A stretch of DNA of 32,001 nucleotides from Coxiellaceae bacterium. GTDB lineage: Bacteria; Pseudomonadota; Gammaproteobacteria; Coxiellales; Coxiellaceae. A model generated the notes under the pieces. That model was given only the letters and a program-made list of their open reading frames with translations. It searched no databases and was not told where the DNA came from. Numbering within the stretch: the stretch's first letter is position 1; each line of letters opens with the position of its first letter. Below, in pieces: positions 20,711-29,107 of this stretch. The position numbers were made by a program, and so were the translations under genes. The DNA lies in NCBI GenBank assembly GCA_011523685.1, contig WTGG01000017.1, positions 38,817 through 70,817 of the forward strand, read 5' to 3'.

Positions 20711-20967
20711 GCACTCAGCTTTTTAAGCTTGTGTTAATTTATTGTCTTGTAGTTATGCTTGGAAGTGGTGATGAACCCATAATTAACATACTATTAAAGC
20801 AATGTATTAATCCATAACATCTATTACCTTATCCGATTTAAATCAATTTCTATTTTCAAGCTAGAATTCACCTTATCTCTCTGAGTTAACTTATTGTTCT
20901 ATTGCGAGTTTCGGTCTGTCTTTTTGGTGTTGAAATGTGTGATTGGCGCTATTTTTGTGCACAAAAA

Positions 20968-20998
20968 AAACCTTATGACTATAAAAAACATAAGGTTT
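20968..20998 (-). terminator. Rho-independent terminator of the thiolase-mccB operon
   Basis: A 10-bp perfect stem (AAACCTTATG / CATAAGGTTT) with an 11-base loop, followed on the minus strand by a run of eight T that overlaps the stem end. It begins 17 bases after the mccB-like stop codon. On the plus strand the stem is followed by only a weak T-rich stretch, so it mainly serves the minus strand. Confidence 0.85.
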
Positions 20999-21015
20999 AT
21001 TGGTTTAGTTGTTGA

Positions 21016-22617
21016 TTACATTCTGAAAATGCCGTAATTCGTCTCTTTGATCGGGTGTTGGCTGACAATACTGAGCGCCATACTTAAGACTTTTCGCGTG
21101 TTGCATGGATCAATCATGCCATCATCCCATAGTCGTGCACTTGCATACCACGCATTTCCTTGTTGTTGATATTGCTCGCGGATGGATTGCATAAAAGTGT
21201 CTCGGTGTTGTGGGTTCCATTGTTGTCCTTGTCGCTCACATTGAGCTTGCTTAACATCAGCCAGTACATTGGCAGCTTGTTCGCCACCCATTACAGAAAT
21301 ACGCGCATTCGGCCAGCTGAGCAAGAGCGTTGGGTCATAGGCGCGACCACACATTGCATAGTTTCCAGCGCCATAGCTGCCACCCACAATGATGGTAAAT
21401 TTGGGTACTTCGCTACAGGCAACGGCTGTAACCATTTTAGCACCATGTTTTGCAATGCCTTCTGATTCAGAAGCTTTGCCGACCATAAAGCCATTGGTAT
21501 TTTGTAAAAATAATAAGGGTATTTTGCGTTTATTACATAGCTGAATGAACTGCGTTCCTTTTAATGCAGAGTCAGAAAAAAGAATCCCATTATTGGCTAC
21601 GATGCCAATAAGGTGATTGTCAATTCGTGCAAAACCACAAATCAATGTGGTGCCAAACAGCTGTTTGAATTCATCAAACTCAGAGGCATCGACTAACCTT
21701 GCTATAATTTCTCGCATTTCAATCGGCATACGTGGATCAGTTGGGATTAAGCCAAGTAGTTCCTCTTCAGGATGAAGCGGGGGTGTGCTTGTAGGTTGTT
21801 GGGGTAGTGGTGGTAGATTTAGGTTCCTCACACACATCCGTGCTAATGATAATGCCTGTTCGTCGTTATCAGCATAATAGTCAGCAACACCGGACTGTCG
21901 ACAATGAACATCGGCACCGCCTAAGTTTTCCGCGCTGACCACTTCTCCCGTTGCTGCTTTTACTAAAGGAGGGCCGCCGAGAAAAATAGTACCTTGTTGT
22001 TTCACGATGATACTAATATCTGCCATAGCGGGGATATAAGCTCCACCTGCAGTACATGAGCCCATGACAACTGAAATCTGAGGGATATTATCAGCTGATA
22101 GTCTGGCTTGATTAAAAAATATTCTGCCAAAATCCTCTTTGTCAGGAAAGACCTCATCTTGCTTCGGTAAAAAAGCACCGCCTGAATCCACTAAATAGAC
22201 GCAGGGTAATCGCATGGCTTGTGCGATAGCTTGTGCGCGTAAGTGTTTTTTGACGGTGATAGGAAAATAGCAGCCACCTTTGACGGTTGGGTCGTTAGCA
22301 ACAATCATGCACGGGGTTTGCTCAATCATGCCAATGCCCGCAACGGCCCCACCGGCAGGTATGTAATCATCATACATTTCATTACCTGCAAATAACCCAA
22401 TTTCAAAAAAGTCAGAATTCGTGTCGATGATTGTATCAATACGTTCTCTGACTAATAGCTTGCCTTTGTCATGCTGGCGTTGTTTGGCTTGATCGTTTGA
22501 ACCTTTTTGTAGGATAGCGGTATGCTCGCGAAAGGTATTAACGAGTTGTTGCATGGATGCAGCATTTGTTTGGTAATCTTTGTCTTTAGTATTAATCTTA
22601 GAAGAGAGTGTTTTCAT
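21016..22617 (-). CDS. mccB: Methylcrotonyl-CoA carboxylase carboxyltransferase (beta) subunit
   Basis: Transfers CO2 from biotin to 3-methylcrotonyl-CoA in leucine breakdown, together with a biotin-carrying alpha subunit. It is 533 aa, the usual length. Typical MCC-beta blocks include [81 protein letters not shown] and the terminal YGIFRM. These distinguish it from propionyl-CoA carboxylase beta. It follows the thiolase gene after 12 bases in the same operon and ends just before a clear terminator. The alpha subunit, isovaleryl-CoA dehydrogenase and methylglutaconyl-CoA hydratase usually clustered with it are not in the window, so the complex must be completed from elsewhere, or its partner is another biotin carboxylase. 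Confidence 0.92.
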   Translation of the reverse strand: MKTLSSKINTKDKDYQTNAASMQQLVNTFREHTAILQKGSNDQAKQRQHDKGKLLVRERIDTIIDTNSDFFEIGLFAGNEMYDDYIPAGGAVAGIGMIEQTPCMIVANDPTVKGGCYFPITVKKHLRAQAIAQAMRLPCVYLVDSGGAFLPKQDEVFPDKEDFGRIFFNQARLSADNIPQISVVMGSCTAGGAYIPAMADISIIVKQQGTIFLGGPPLVKAATGEVVSAENLGGADVHCRQSGVADYYADNDEQALSLARMCVRNLNLPPLPQQPTSTPPLHPEEELLGLIPTDPRMPIEMREIIARLVDASEFDEFKQLFGTTLICGFARIDNHLIGIVANNGILFSDSALKGTQFIQLCNKRKIPLLFLQNTNGFMVGKASESEGIAKHGAKMVTAVACSEVPKFTIIVGGSYGAGNYAMCGRAYDPTLLLSWPNARISVMGGEQAANVLADVKQAQCERQGQQWNPQHRDTFMQSIREQYQQQGNAWYASARLWDDGMIDPCNTRKVLSMALSIVSQHPIKETNYGIFRM

Positions 22618-22629
22618 AATAATCTCATT

Positions 22630-23817
22630 TTAATGGGTTTCAATAGCAATGGCGATCGCTTCACCGCCGCCAATGCAAGCTGTTGCAATGCCACGACGTT
22701 GTTTGTGTGCGTGTAGTGCATGTATTAGTGTTGTCACAATGCGCGTGCCGCTAGCTCCGATGGGGTGCCCTAATACGCAAGCACCACCATGTACATTGAC
22801 TTTATCTCGCGGGATGTTTAAAGCTTGCATAGCTGCTAATGGGACGACAGCAAAGGCTTCATTGATCTCAAAACAATCTACTGAATCTATGGTCCAGTTG
22901 AGTTGATCGAGTAATTGTTGTATTGCGCCAATAGGTGCTGTGGCGAATTGCTCGGGTGCTTGGGCTTGTGTGCTGATTGCTCGTATATAGGCTAAAGGTG
23001 TATGACCATGATCTGAAGCGGTGGACTCACGCATCATTACCACAGCAGCAGCTCCATCGGATAAATTACTGGCATTAGCGGCTGTGATAGTACCCTCGTG
23101 GCGGAAGGCAGGTTTGAGTGATGCTATCTTTTCAAGACTCACATGTTGTAATCCTTCATCATGAATAATGTCCAGGGTTTTACGTCGTTGTTGAATCGAT
23201 ATGGGGGTTATTTCTTTGCTGAAAAGATGGCTGTCAGTTGCGTGCTGTGCTCGTCGAATGGATTCAATCGTATAGGCATCTTGTGTTTCTCGGGAGAGGT
23301 TAAATTCACTCGCGCACGTTTCTGCGAAATGCCCCATGGGTTGGTGTTCGTTATAGGCATCTTCTAGGCCGTCATGCATTAAATGATCTAATAGCATTGT
23401 AGTGCCTAGGCGTGCGCCTTGGCGCGTGGCCGGTGATAGATAGGGTGCTTGTGACATGTTTTCCATCCCTCCAGCGACGACCACCGTGTTCCGTTCACAG
23501 GCTAAGTGATCATGAGCTTGCATGATGCTGGCTAATCCTGAGCCGCACATTTTATTGATGGTTGTGCAAGGAATATTGTCAGAGAGACCAGCGTGAAAGG
23601 CGGCTTGTCTTGCAGGTGCTTGTCGTTGTCCTGCAGTCAAAACACAGCCCATGATGACTTGATCAATGAGGTGTGGATTAATTTGGCCAGCACTTATCGC
23701 TGCTTGAATGGCGTATCCACCCAGTTGTGGCGCAGGTACAGTCTGGAGACTGCCTAAATAGTGTCCTATAGGTGTTCTCATTGCTGCACAGATAACGATT
23801 GTGTTAGTGTTTGCCAT
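22630..23817 (-). CDS. Acetyl-CoA C-acetyltransferase (thiolase)
   Basis: Reversibly condenses two acetyl-CoA to acetoacetyl-CoA; in this operon it would cleave the acetoacetyl-CoA arising from leucine. It is 395 aa from the ATG at 23817, chosen because AAGGA lies 5 bases upstream; earlier in-frame ATGs have worse spacing. Active-site blocks are complete: NKMCGSGL (nucleophilic Cys), GGMENMSQAPY, the GLEDAYN segment common in acetoacetyl-CoA thiolases, NEAFAVV, GGACVLGHPIGASG (His) and the final CIGGGEA (second Cys). It is the first gene of the operon, with a promoter and two palindromes just upstream. Whether to call it AtoB- or PhaA-like cannot be decided here. Confidence 0.93.
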   Translation of the reverse strand: MANTNTIVICAAMRTPIGHYLGSLQTVPAPQLGGYAIQAAISAGQINPHLIDQVIMGCVLTAGQRQAPARQAAFHAGLSDNIPCTTINKMCGSGLASIMQAHDHLACERNTVVVAGGMENMSQAPYLSPATRQGARLGTTMLLDHLMHDGLEDAYNEHQPMGHFAETCASEFNLSRETQDAYTIESIRRAQHATDSHLFSKEITPISIQQRRKTLDIIHDEGLQHVSLEKIASLKPAFRHEGTITAANASNLSDGAAAVVMMRESTASDHGHTPLAYIRAISTQAQAPEQFATAPIGAIQQLLDQLNWTIDSVDCFEINEAFAVVPLAAMQALNIPRDKVNVHGGACVLGHPIGASGTRIVTTLIHALHAHKQRRGIATACIGGGEAIAIAIETH

Positions 23818-23840
23818 TTTCATCCTTGGGGCCATATTTT

Positions 23841-23880
23841 ATATGAGTCATATCATAGGCTGTGCATGAATCGCATGCAA
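23841..23880 (-). promoter_or_regulatory. Promoter of the thiolase-mccB operon with two inverted repeats
   Basis: On the minus strand TTGCAT (23880-23875) and TATGAT (23857-23852) are 17 bases apart. The inverted repeat TGCATG-N5-CATGCA (23863-23879) covers the -35 and spacer, and ATATGAGTCATAT (23841-23853, perfect 6+1+6) overlaps the -10 and start region. Both are well placed for repressor binding. Confidence 0.55.
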
Positions 23881-23943
23881 GTCACGGTTTTGTATTGTTT
23901 TTATTATATTATTTAAATGGACATTGTGTTTTTCAGTATCATT

Positions 23944-23972
23944 TTGATAGTGCTATATAAGACTTATATAAG
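23944..23972 (+). promoter_or_regulatory. Promoter upstream of the large membrane protein gene
   Basis: TTGATA (23944-23949) and TATAAG (23967-23972), each 5 of 6 to consensus, lie exactly 17 bases apart. The predicted start near 23979 leaves a leader of about 54 bases before the ATG at 24033. Confidence 0.5.
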
Positions 23973-24032
23973 GTACTGAAGGTTAAATATTTGATAATAT
24001 TTGGCACAAATTGAGTTTGAGTGAAGAAAAAT

Positions 24033-26153
24033 ATGTCAGATATTGAGAACAGTGGGGGTGGCGAGCGTGTGCCTTATGCTTCATTACCTGCATCATATGA
24101 TGAAGCTTCCTCGAACGCGAGTGACCTTCCATTTAATGCTGACTTAGATCGTGCGATAGGTGGGCGTCTTTCTAATGAGATGCTTTGGCAGTTGGTTCTC
24201 TATTCATTGTCCGGCGGTTACGTTGGATATCACTTATGGAAAGTATTCAATAAACCCTCTGATTATTTGGCTTCCGATTGGAATGAGTTACGTGACAATT
24301 ATCATCATTTAGAAATCTTGTCGTTTATTGATTTGAGGGCGAGTTGGTGCACCGGTGTCTTGCCGTCACTGATATGGCAAATTGTTTCTGGATTCGAAGA
24401 GTTTTTATATGGGCAGTGGCTGGACCCAGAGCAGGTCGATGATCATACGTATTGGGGGATGTGTTTAAAAAGACTGTCGTTATCGCTATTATCGCTGCAG
24501 CGTACGAGTGAGTTAGCGGGTAATAATCCAGTTGCTCAGTCATGTGGAAATGTTTTATCAACACTGGGCTGCTTGATGTCTAGTAGCCGAAATTGGTACA
24601 CACGATATCATTGGAATAATGTAATCCATAATCCTGATCAGAGGAGGGTGTATCAAGACGATTGGTTGTCTTATCGTAGGAGTCATTTTTTAAGAATTAT
24701 GGCTGCTTTGTTATTGGCTTTTCCAGTCTTGTTGTGTGTTGTTTTTAGTTACCCTTGGGCTAATTATCATTCAAACTTTACTACGATCTTAAATGATGCT
24801 CCTCCCGATGCGCCAAGTTCATTCTGGGGTTGGGTGCATCGTTTTTTCCCTGATTTGTCTTCATTAAAAGTCATGAACAACCTATTGCCTGCTAGTATTT
24901 GCTGGATGTCAGTTTTATGGATGTATTCGATGCTCAAGGTTATAGATGCGGGTTGTTTTTTTATGAATTACTTCGTAAAAGGCTCGGTTGATATTCGGCA
25001 GCAAGCTCGAGGGAAAATATTTCCAGTTATCGAAAAGTCAGCATCTACGGCCATTGTGGGTTCTTTGCTCTTATTTATCCCTGTTACGGCACTCTGGTTA
25101 TTATCCACAACCAAAGGTGGTGGTATAGAAGTTTATTTAGGCGAGCTAATCAATGATGATGATCGACGTGATTTATTGGCAGTTGCGTTAGGCTGGATTC
25201 GTCAATTACCCCAAGTTAATCATGGTGCTCAGCCTACCTTATGTTTTAATCAAACTGTGTCGCTTAACTTATCACCTTGGACCAATTTAACCCGTGTGTG
25301 CATTGAGTCGTTTGAATTTTCACAATACGTTGATGTGACTCGTGGCAGGTATATGTATCTTGCTGCTTGGGGAGAGACAAAATTGCCAGTACCATGGTCT
25401 GCATCTTTTGTTTACCGAGGTGTCGATGCTTTGGGGTTGGAACAAACAGGGGTTTGGGATGTGTCTCGTCAACAGGTAGGTATTTTTCCATTTATGAATT
25501 TAGGTGAGGTCACTTTATTAGAAGAATTGGGTGTTTACCCTATTGCGAGTGTGTTGTTCTATCTGACTGCTTCTGTTTTTATGTGTTCTTCTGTCAGTCT
25601 TTTATGGGCTGACCAATATGTAATGCCTATTTATCAAAGAATGGTATCTGCCATCGATCAGTATAAATTACTTTTCTTTGTTCCTGCTTTTTTTATGATG
25701 GTGGTGCTTTCTAAATGTTTAGGTGGTGATATAGATCATTTGAATTCGCAGTTAAGTCCGCAAGCGGAGAATTTTTGGAGTGTCTTTGAGACTCTGTTAG
25801 GTGTATGGAAGGATCCTGATTGGAATAACGTTGCAGGATTTGATGCCATTAGTATTGATGTGTGGTTTTCTGCAGACTTGCTGCTAGTGATATGGTTGAC
25901 TGGCATCACGGTATTATCTGCATTCAAAGAGGTTACGTCGCCTAAGAAGGAAGGAGGGGTGTATATTGACAATGAGTTTGTCACCACGACGAGTCATCGA
26001 TCGAGTGATGCTGGCTCATTAACCGAGGCTAGTCGAGAGTCGCTTTCCAGCCTCAGTGCAGCTCTGTTAAACGGAGAAGGTTCCCAGTCACAAAACACAT
26101 GTGATGATGGGTGTGGATTGGGAACTGGCTATAGGGCGATGACATACCCTTAA
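24033..26153 (+). CDS. Large multi-pass membrane protein of unknown function
   Basis: A 706-residue protein from the ATG at 24033; a GTG four codons earlier is possible, and neither start has a strong ribosome-binding site. A polar acidic N-terminus of about 45 residues precedes some seven hydrophobic segments (for example around MLWQLVLYSLSGGYVGY, IMAALLLAFPVLLCVVFSY, SICWMSVLWMYSMLKVI, AIVGSLLLFIPVTALWLL, VLFYLTASVFMCSSVSLLW, LLFFVPAFFMMVVLS and DLLLVIWLTGITVL). A region of about 150 residues in the middle, rich in Trp, Asn and Asp, is probably extracytoplasmic. The last 65 residues are soluble, Ser-, Thr- and Glu-rich (SLTEASRESLSSLSAALL). No transporter or enzyme signature was recognised. 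The tail would suit a protein-contact or secretion signal, but that is only a suggestion. Confidence 0.6.
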   Translation: MSDIENSGGGERVPYASLPASYDEASSNASDLPFNADLDRAIGGRLSNEMLWQLVLYSLSGGYVGYHLWKVFNKPSDYLASDWNELRDNYHHLEILSFIDLRASWCTGVLPSLIWQIVSGFEEFLYGQWLDPEQVDDHTYWGMCLKRLSLSLLSLQRTSELAGNNPVAQSCGNVLSTLGCLMSSSRNWYTRYHWNNVIHNPDQRRVYQDDWLSYRRSHFLRIMAALLLAFPVLLCVVFSYPWANYHSNFTTILNDAPPDAPSSFWGWVHRFFPDLSSLKVMNNLLPASICWMSVLWMYSMLKVIDAGCFFMNYFVKGSVDIRQQARGKIFPVIEKSASTAIVGSLLLFIPVTALWLLSTTKGGGIEVYLGELINDDDRRDLLAVALGWIRQLPQVNHGAQPTLCFNQTVSLNLSPWTNLTRVCIESFEFSQYVDVTRGRYMYLAAWGETKLPVPWSASFVYRGVDALGLEQTGVWDVSRQQVGIFPFMNLGEVTLLEELGVYPIASVLFYLTASVFMCSSVSLLWADQYVMPIYQRMVSAIDQYKLLFFVPAFFMMVVLSKCLGGDIDHLNSQLSPQAENFWSVFETLLGVWKDPDWNNVAGFDAISIDVWFSADLLLVIWLTGITVLSAFKEVTSPKKEGGVYIDNEFVTTTSHRSSDAGSLTEASRESLSSLSAALLNGEGSQSQNTCDDGCGLGTGYRAMTYP

Positions 26154-26220
26154 TTTTTGATTTCTAAGTTAGTCATGTGCAGTGTTTTTTTAATCGAATA
26201 TTTTTTAGTAAGTAGTAGCG

Positions 26221-26250
26221 TTGATTTTATCCTCTAAAGCTGTTTATGAT
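26221..26250 (+). promoter_or_regulatory. Candidate promoter of the methyltransferase-pyrD unit
   Basis: TTGATT (26221-26226) and TATGAT (26245-26250) are 18 bases apart. The predicted start near 26257 leaves about 26 bases to the ATG at 26283, which supports that start over the ATG at 26268. Confidence 0.45.
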
Positions 26251-26282
26251 GTTGAGGTTTTCAACTGATGTTAGGAAAAGCA

Positions 26283-26981
26283 ATGTCTCAGAGCATGCAA
26301 AGCTATGGTTGGGTTTATGCGTTACGTGATTATTATCAAATGTTTGATTTGTCGGATCATGATTTAACACGAACAATTCTTGATTGCCCGGGGAGTATTT
26401 CCAGCTTCAATGCCGAGCTCGCTCAGCAAGGTGTTCATGTGGTGAGTGGTGACTCTCTGTATAGTCGCTCATTAGAAGAGCTCACTGAGGAAGCAGAATT
26501 ATTATTTCATGCTAATTGTCAGATGTTAAAAGAGCATCAAGAGCGTGTTAGCGGGCATGATTATTCGGTGATTGAAACAATATTCAATGATTGGTTGTTA
26601 AGTAAGCAGCTTTTCCTCGATGATTATACACGTGGTTGTGAAGAGGGGCGTTATCAGTCCATGACATTGCCGAGGTTGCCATTTGATAATGACCAATTTG
26701 AACTAGCGTTATGCACCGACTTTTTAGCTTTATCACCCACGGCTGGTCATGGTGCGACGGAGTCTTTAGTGGCTGAATTATGTCGTGTGGCGGAAGAAGT
26801 TCGTGTTTACCCTTTGATGTCTTCGCAAGGTGTGATGCACGATGCATTAGGACCTGTAATGTTGAGTTTGCAGCAGCAAAACTTTGGGGTTGAAGTGCGT
26901 GAAGTTGCTTATGATCAGCAAGTAGGGGGTAATGCCATGCTACGTGTCTGGTCAAAAGAATGCATGATCACTACGGATTGA
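26283..26981 (+). CDS. SAM-dependent methyltransferase-like protein
   Basis: A 232-residue protein from the ATG at 26283, preceded by AGGA at good spacing. The fold is suggested by ILDCPGSISSFNAELAQQG followed by VHVVSGDSLY (motif I and the acidic end of strand 2) and by LPFDNDQFELALCTDFL (strand 4), the usual layout of class I methyltransferases. Motif I is degenerate: only one Gly of the usual GxGxG is present (CPGSIS), so SAM binding is not assured. A long, charged helical insert occupies about residues 45-125. It ends 4 bases before pyrD and is its operon partner. Substrate unknown. Confidence 0.68.
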   Translation: MSQSMQSYGWVYALRDYYQMFDLSDHDLTRTILDCPGSISSFNAELAQQGVHVVSGDSLYSRSLEELTEEAELLFHANCQMLKEHQERVSGHDYSVIETIFNDWLLSKQLFLDDYTRGCEEGRYQSMTLPRLPFDNDQFELALCTDFLALSPTAGHGATESLVAELCRVAEEVRVYPLMSSQGVMHDALGPVMLSLQQQNFGVEVREVAYDQQVGGNAMLRVWSKECMITTD

Positions 26982-26985
26982 TACA

Positions 26986-27987
26986 GTGAATTTATACGCT
27001 GCCATACGACCTCTATTATTCCGCTTAGAGCCAGAGTTGGCTCATAGAATTTCATTGTCTTTATTGCCTTATTTACCTTTACCCCAGAATTTAGTTGGTA
27101 TGACTCAGCCTGTGTCCTGTATGGGGTTAACCTTTAAAAATCCTGTGATGTTAGCTGCTGGATTGGATAAAAATGCTGATCATGTTGAGGCTTTGTTTCG
27201 TTTGGGTTTTTCTGGTATTGAACTGGGTACAGTAACACCCAGGCCTCAGCAAGGTAATCCACAGCCACGTTGTTTTCGTGTTCCTCAAGCTCAGGCATTG
27301 ATTAATCGAATGGGTTTTAACAATAAAGGTGTCGATTATTTAGTGAGCCAATTAACCGGGAAACGTTATGAAGGAATAGTGGGTGTTAATATTGGCAAGA
27401 ATAAAGAGACACCCAATGAGAAGGCTTTCGAAGACTATCGTTATGGTTTGTGTCGAGTGGCTTCGGTGGCTGATTATGTCACGATTAATGTCTCTTCACC
27501 GAATACGCCTGGATTGCGATCATTACAATCCCCTGAAACGCTGCATGAGTTATTGCAAGCGTTACATCGTGAGCGGTTAGTGCTACAAGATCTCCATCAT
27601 AAGCGATTACCTTTAGCTCTGAAAATTACCGTGGATTTAGCGCAAAGTGATATCAGTGGAATTATCGATGCAGTGTTGGATGCGCAGATAGATGGTTTGA
27701 TATTAAGTAATACAACGATTAATCATAGCCAGGTTCATCCTTTTCCGTATGGTCAGGAACGAGGTGGTGTCAGTGGTTCACCGCTAACACAAGCTGCTAC
27801 GGATATGCTTAATCGAGTGCGTCAGCAATTAGGCAGTCGTGTAGATCTTATTGGTGTTGGCGGTATTATGTCGGCAAGTGATGCGATAAATCGAGTAAAA
27901 GCCGGCGCAACCGTGCTGCAGTTATACACTGGGTTGATCTATAGTGGTCCGAAGTTGGTTCACGATATTTTACGTGTGCTTTCGTAA
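26986..27987 (+). CDS. pyrD: Dihydroorotate dehydrogenase (quinone), class 2
   Basis: Oxidises dihydroorotate to orotate in pyrimidine synthesis, passing electrons to membrane quinone via FMN. It is 333 aa and starts at GTG. The N-terminal amphipathic helices (MNLYAAIRPLLFRLEPELAH...) mark the membrane-associated class 2 enzyme. Further blocks are AAGLDKNAD, GTVTPRPQQGNP, NRMGFNNKG, the catalytic-loop NVSSPNTPGLR (Ser base), KITVDLA, NTTI and the FMN phosphate site GVGGIMSASDA. It follows the methyltransferase-like gene with 4 bases between them. No clear terminator was seen after it. Confidence 0.97.
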   Translation: MNLYAAIRPLLFRLEPELAHRISLSLLPYLPLPQNLVGMTQPVSCMGLTFKNPVMLAAGLDKNADHVEALFRLGFSGIELGTVTPRPQQGNPQPRCFRVPQAQALINRMGFNNKGVDYLVSQLTGKRYEGIVGVNIGKNKETPNEKAFEDYRYGLCRVASVADYVTINVSSPNTPGLRSLQSPETLHELLQALHRERLVLQDLHHKRLPLALKITVDLAQSDISGIIDAVLDAQIDGLILSNTTINHSQVHPFPYGQERGGVSGSPLTQAATDMLNRVRQQLGSRVDLIGVGGIMSASDAINRVKAGATVLQLYTGLIYSGPKLVHDILRVLS

Positions 27988-28018
27988 TTTAGTGTACGTG
28001 CAATGGTGAATTTTTTCA

Positions 28019-28706
28019 TTAAACGATCTGTGACATCGGGTTTATGATGCCCAAATTATCAAGATTGTTATCGTCTTTTTCTGCCAGTGTTTTGTCTTGC
28101 CATATCATTGGGTTGGTAGTAGTTTTCTGGCGCATTTCTAATGCGCCTGCTTGTTTTTCTATATCTGGTGCTGATAAGGGTTCAGTGCCATTCTGAGTGA
28201 AGTAATAAAGTACTTTCAAGGGGTGCAGAAGAGTAGTTATTACACTTATTGAAAATGCAAGCAGCACAGGTGATAGAATGAAACCGGATACCCAATAAGC
28301 CAGTATAAATGATGGGTTGTCTGTATTATTGAGTATGGCAGATCCGATAAAAGGACTGGGTATACCTGTCGTCAGGAAAAAGATCGCCTGCTTGAGCCAT
28401 TGATTGTATGCCTGGTTGTCTTCATTGGAATTGCGTTGGTAAAGATTAACGCAGTACGCAATTAAGCTCATAGGTAGTGACCCAGCGAATTTGACTTCGA
28501 TAGTAGTAGGAATTTTGGTCTGATCGGGTTCTCAAACAAAAAGCGCCTAGTGTTGCAATTGAACTCTGTACGAGAGGGTAAAATACTAGTGGGGCAACTG
28601 GGTGGCTCATGATTTCTAGCCAAGGTTGAACTTTTCTCGCAAGTGCAAAGGTTGCTTGCTCGTCAGAAGTAGAGCTGTTAGAGCTTGTATCAGTATTATC
28701 ACTCAT
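28019..28706 (-). pseudogene. Frameshifted small membrane protein gene
   Basis: Two overlapping open frames look like one gene of about 230 codons. The 5' part (from ATG 28706) encodes a Ser/Thr-rich start and a hydrophobic segment ending SIATLGAFCL. The 3' part reads back, upstream of its own first ATG, as EPDQTKIPTTIEVKFAG, which joins smoothly to SLPMSLIAYCVNLYQ. A one-base change near 28529-28536 would restore a single frame. The second part has two further membrane helices and a charged tail. No family was recognised. If the frameshift is not real, two small overlapping genes (28446-28706 and 28019-28471) would be the alternative. Confidence 0.6.
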
Positions 28707-29107
28707 GAGTAGTCTCCTGCGTTAATTTTATTATTTAGTGATAATTTTTAGATACAAAATAATCAACATTAAGTGATAGTGTAGTGCTCACTTACGAACC
28801 CAAATTAAACCTCTGTGCTGTTTTAATGAAAGCCCTTTGATGTTGGTTTTGGTTATATTTGTATCATGTTGTGATGTTTCAACGGTAATGTGAATGTTCA
28901 TGTGAGTCATTATGTGGCATGCGATCATCGCATGATGAATGTGGTAAGTGATGTGAATAAAAATTAAGAAAAGATTATATCTGTGCGATTAACTTCCTAA
29001 TATTGCTAGTTTGTTACTTTTTTGAGATTGTTTTCATCACACAGCGGTCGTTGATAAACCCTAAAGAACGATTAACCATATGAATGAATGGATCTAAGGA
29101 AGGTGTC
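28707..29107. other. 401-base divergent intergenic region
   Basis: AT-rich region between the broken membrane protein gene and the RS-tailed protein gene. It contains the 17-base palindrome at 28918-28934 and several A/T-rich tracts. No promoter with both good -35 and -10 elements could be fixed, and no RNA gene was recognised. Confidence 0.4.
28918..28934. promoter_or_regulatory. Perfect palindrome upstream of the RS-tailed protein gene
   Basis: CATGCGAT-C-ATCGCATG is an exact 8+1+8 inverted repeat about 175 bases before the start of the plus-strand gene. Its arm, with the preceding G, matches 9 bases (GCATGCGAT) in the thiolase promoter region. It is a candidate transcription-factor site. 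Confidence 0.45.

Larger units (their letters stand above)
20652..21015. other. 364-base intergenic region with orphan promoter
   Basis: Between the lipoprotein gene and the convergent mccB-like gene. It contains a strong plus-strand promoter (20683-20710) and the minus-strand terminator (20968-20998). The 250 bases between them hold no open frame longer than a 20-codon one (MLGSGDEPIIN...), which has no ribosome-binding site, and a small AGCTT-ttt-AAGCT hairpin just after the promoter. An unrecognised small RNA or the remains of a lost gene could explain it. Confidence 0.45.

Noticed and set aside
27986-28018. Terminator hairpin after pyrD (AATG...CATT around a T-run)
   Set aside because: The stem is only 4 bases and the T-run lies in the loop, so it does not form a normal terminator.
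28955-28985. PmrA-type direct repeat (ATTAAG...ATTATA) before the RS-tailed gene, as used by Legionella effector genes
   Set aside because: Only the first repeat fits, the second is poor, and such A/T-rich motifs are expected by chance in this region.
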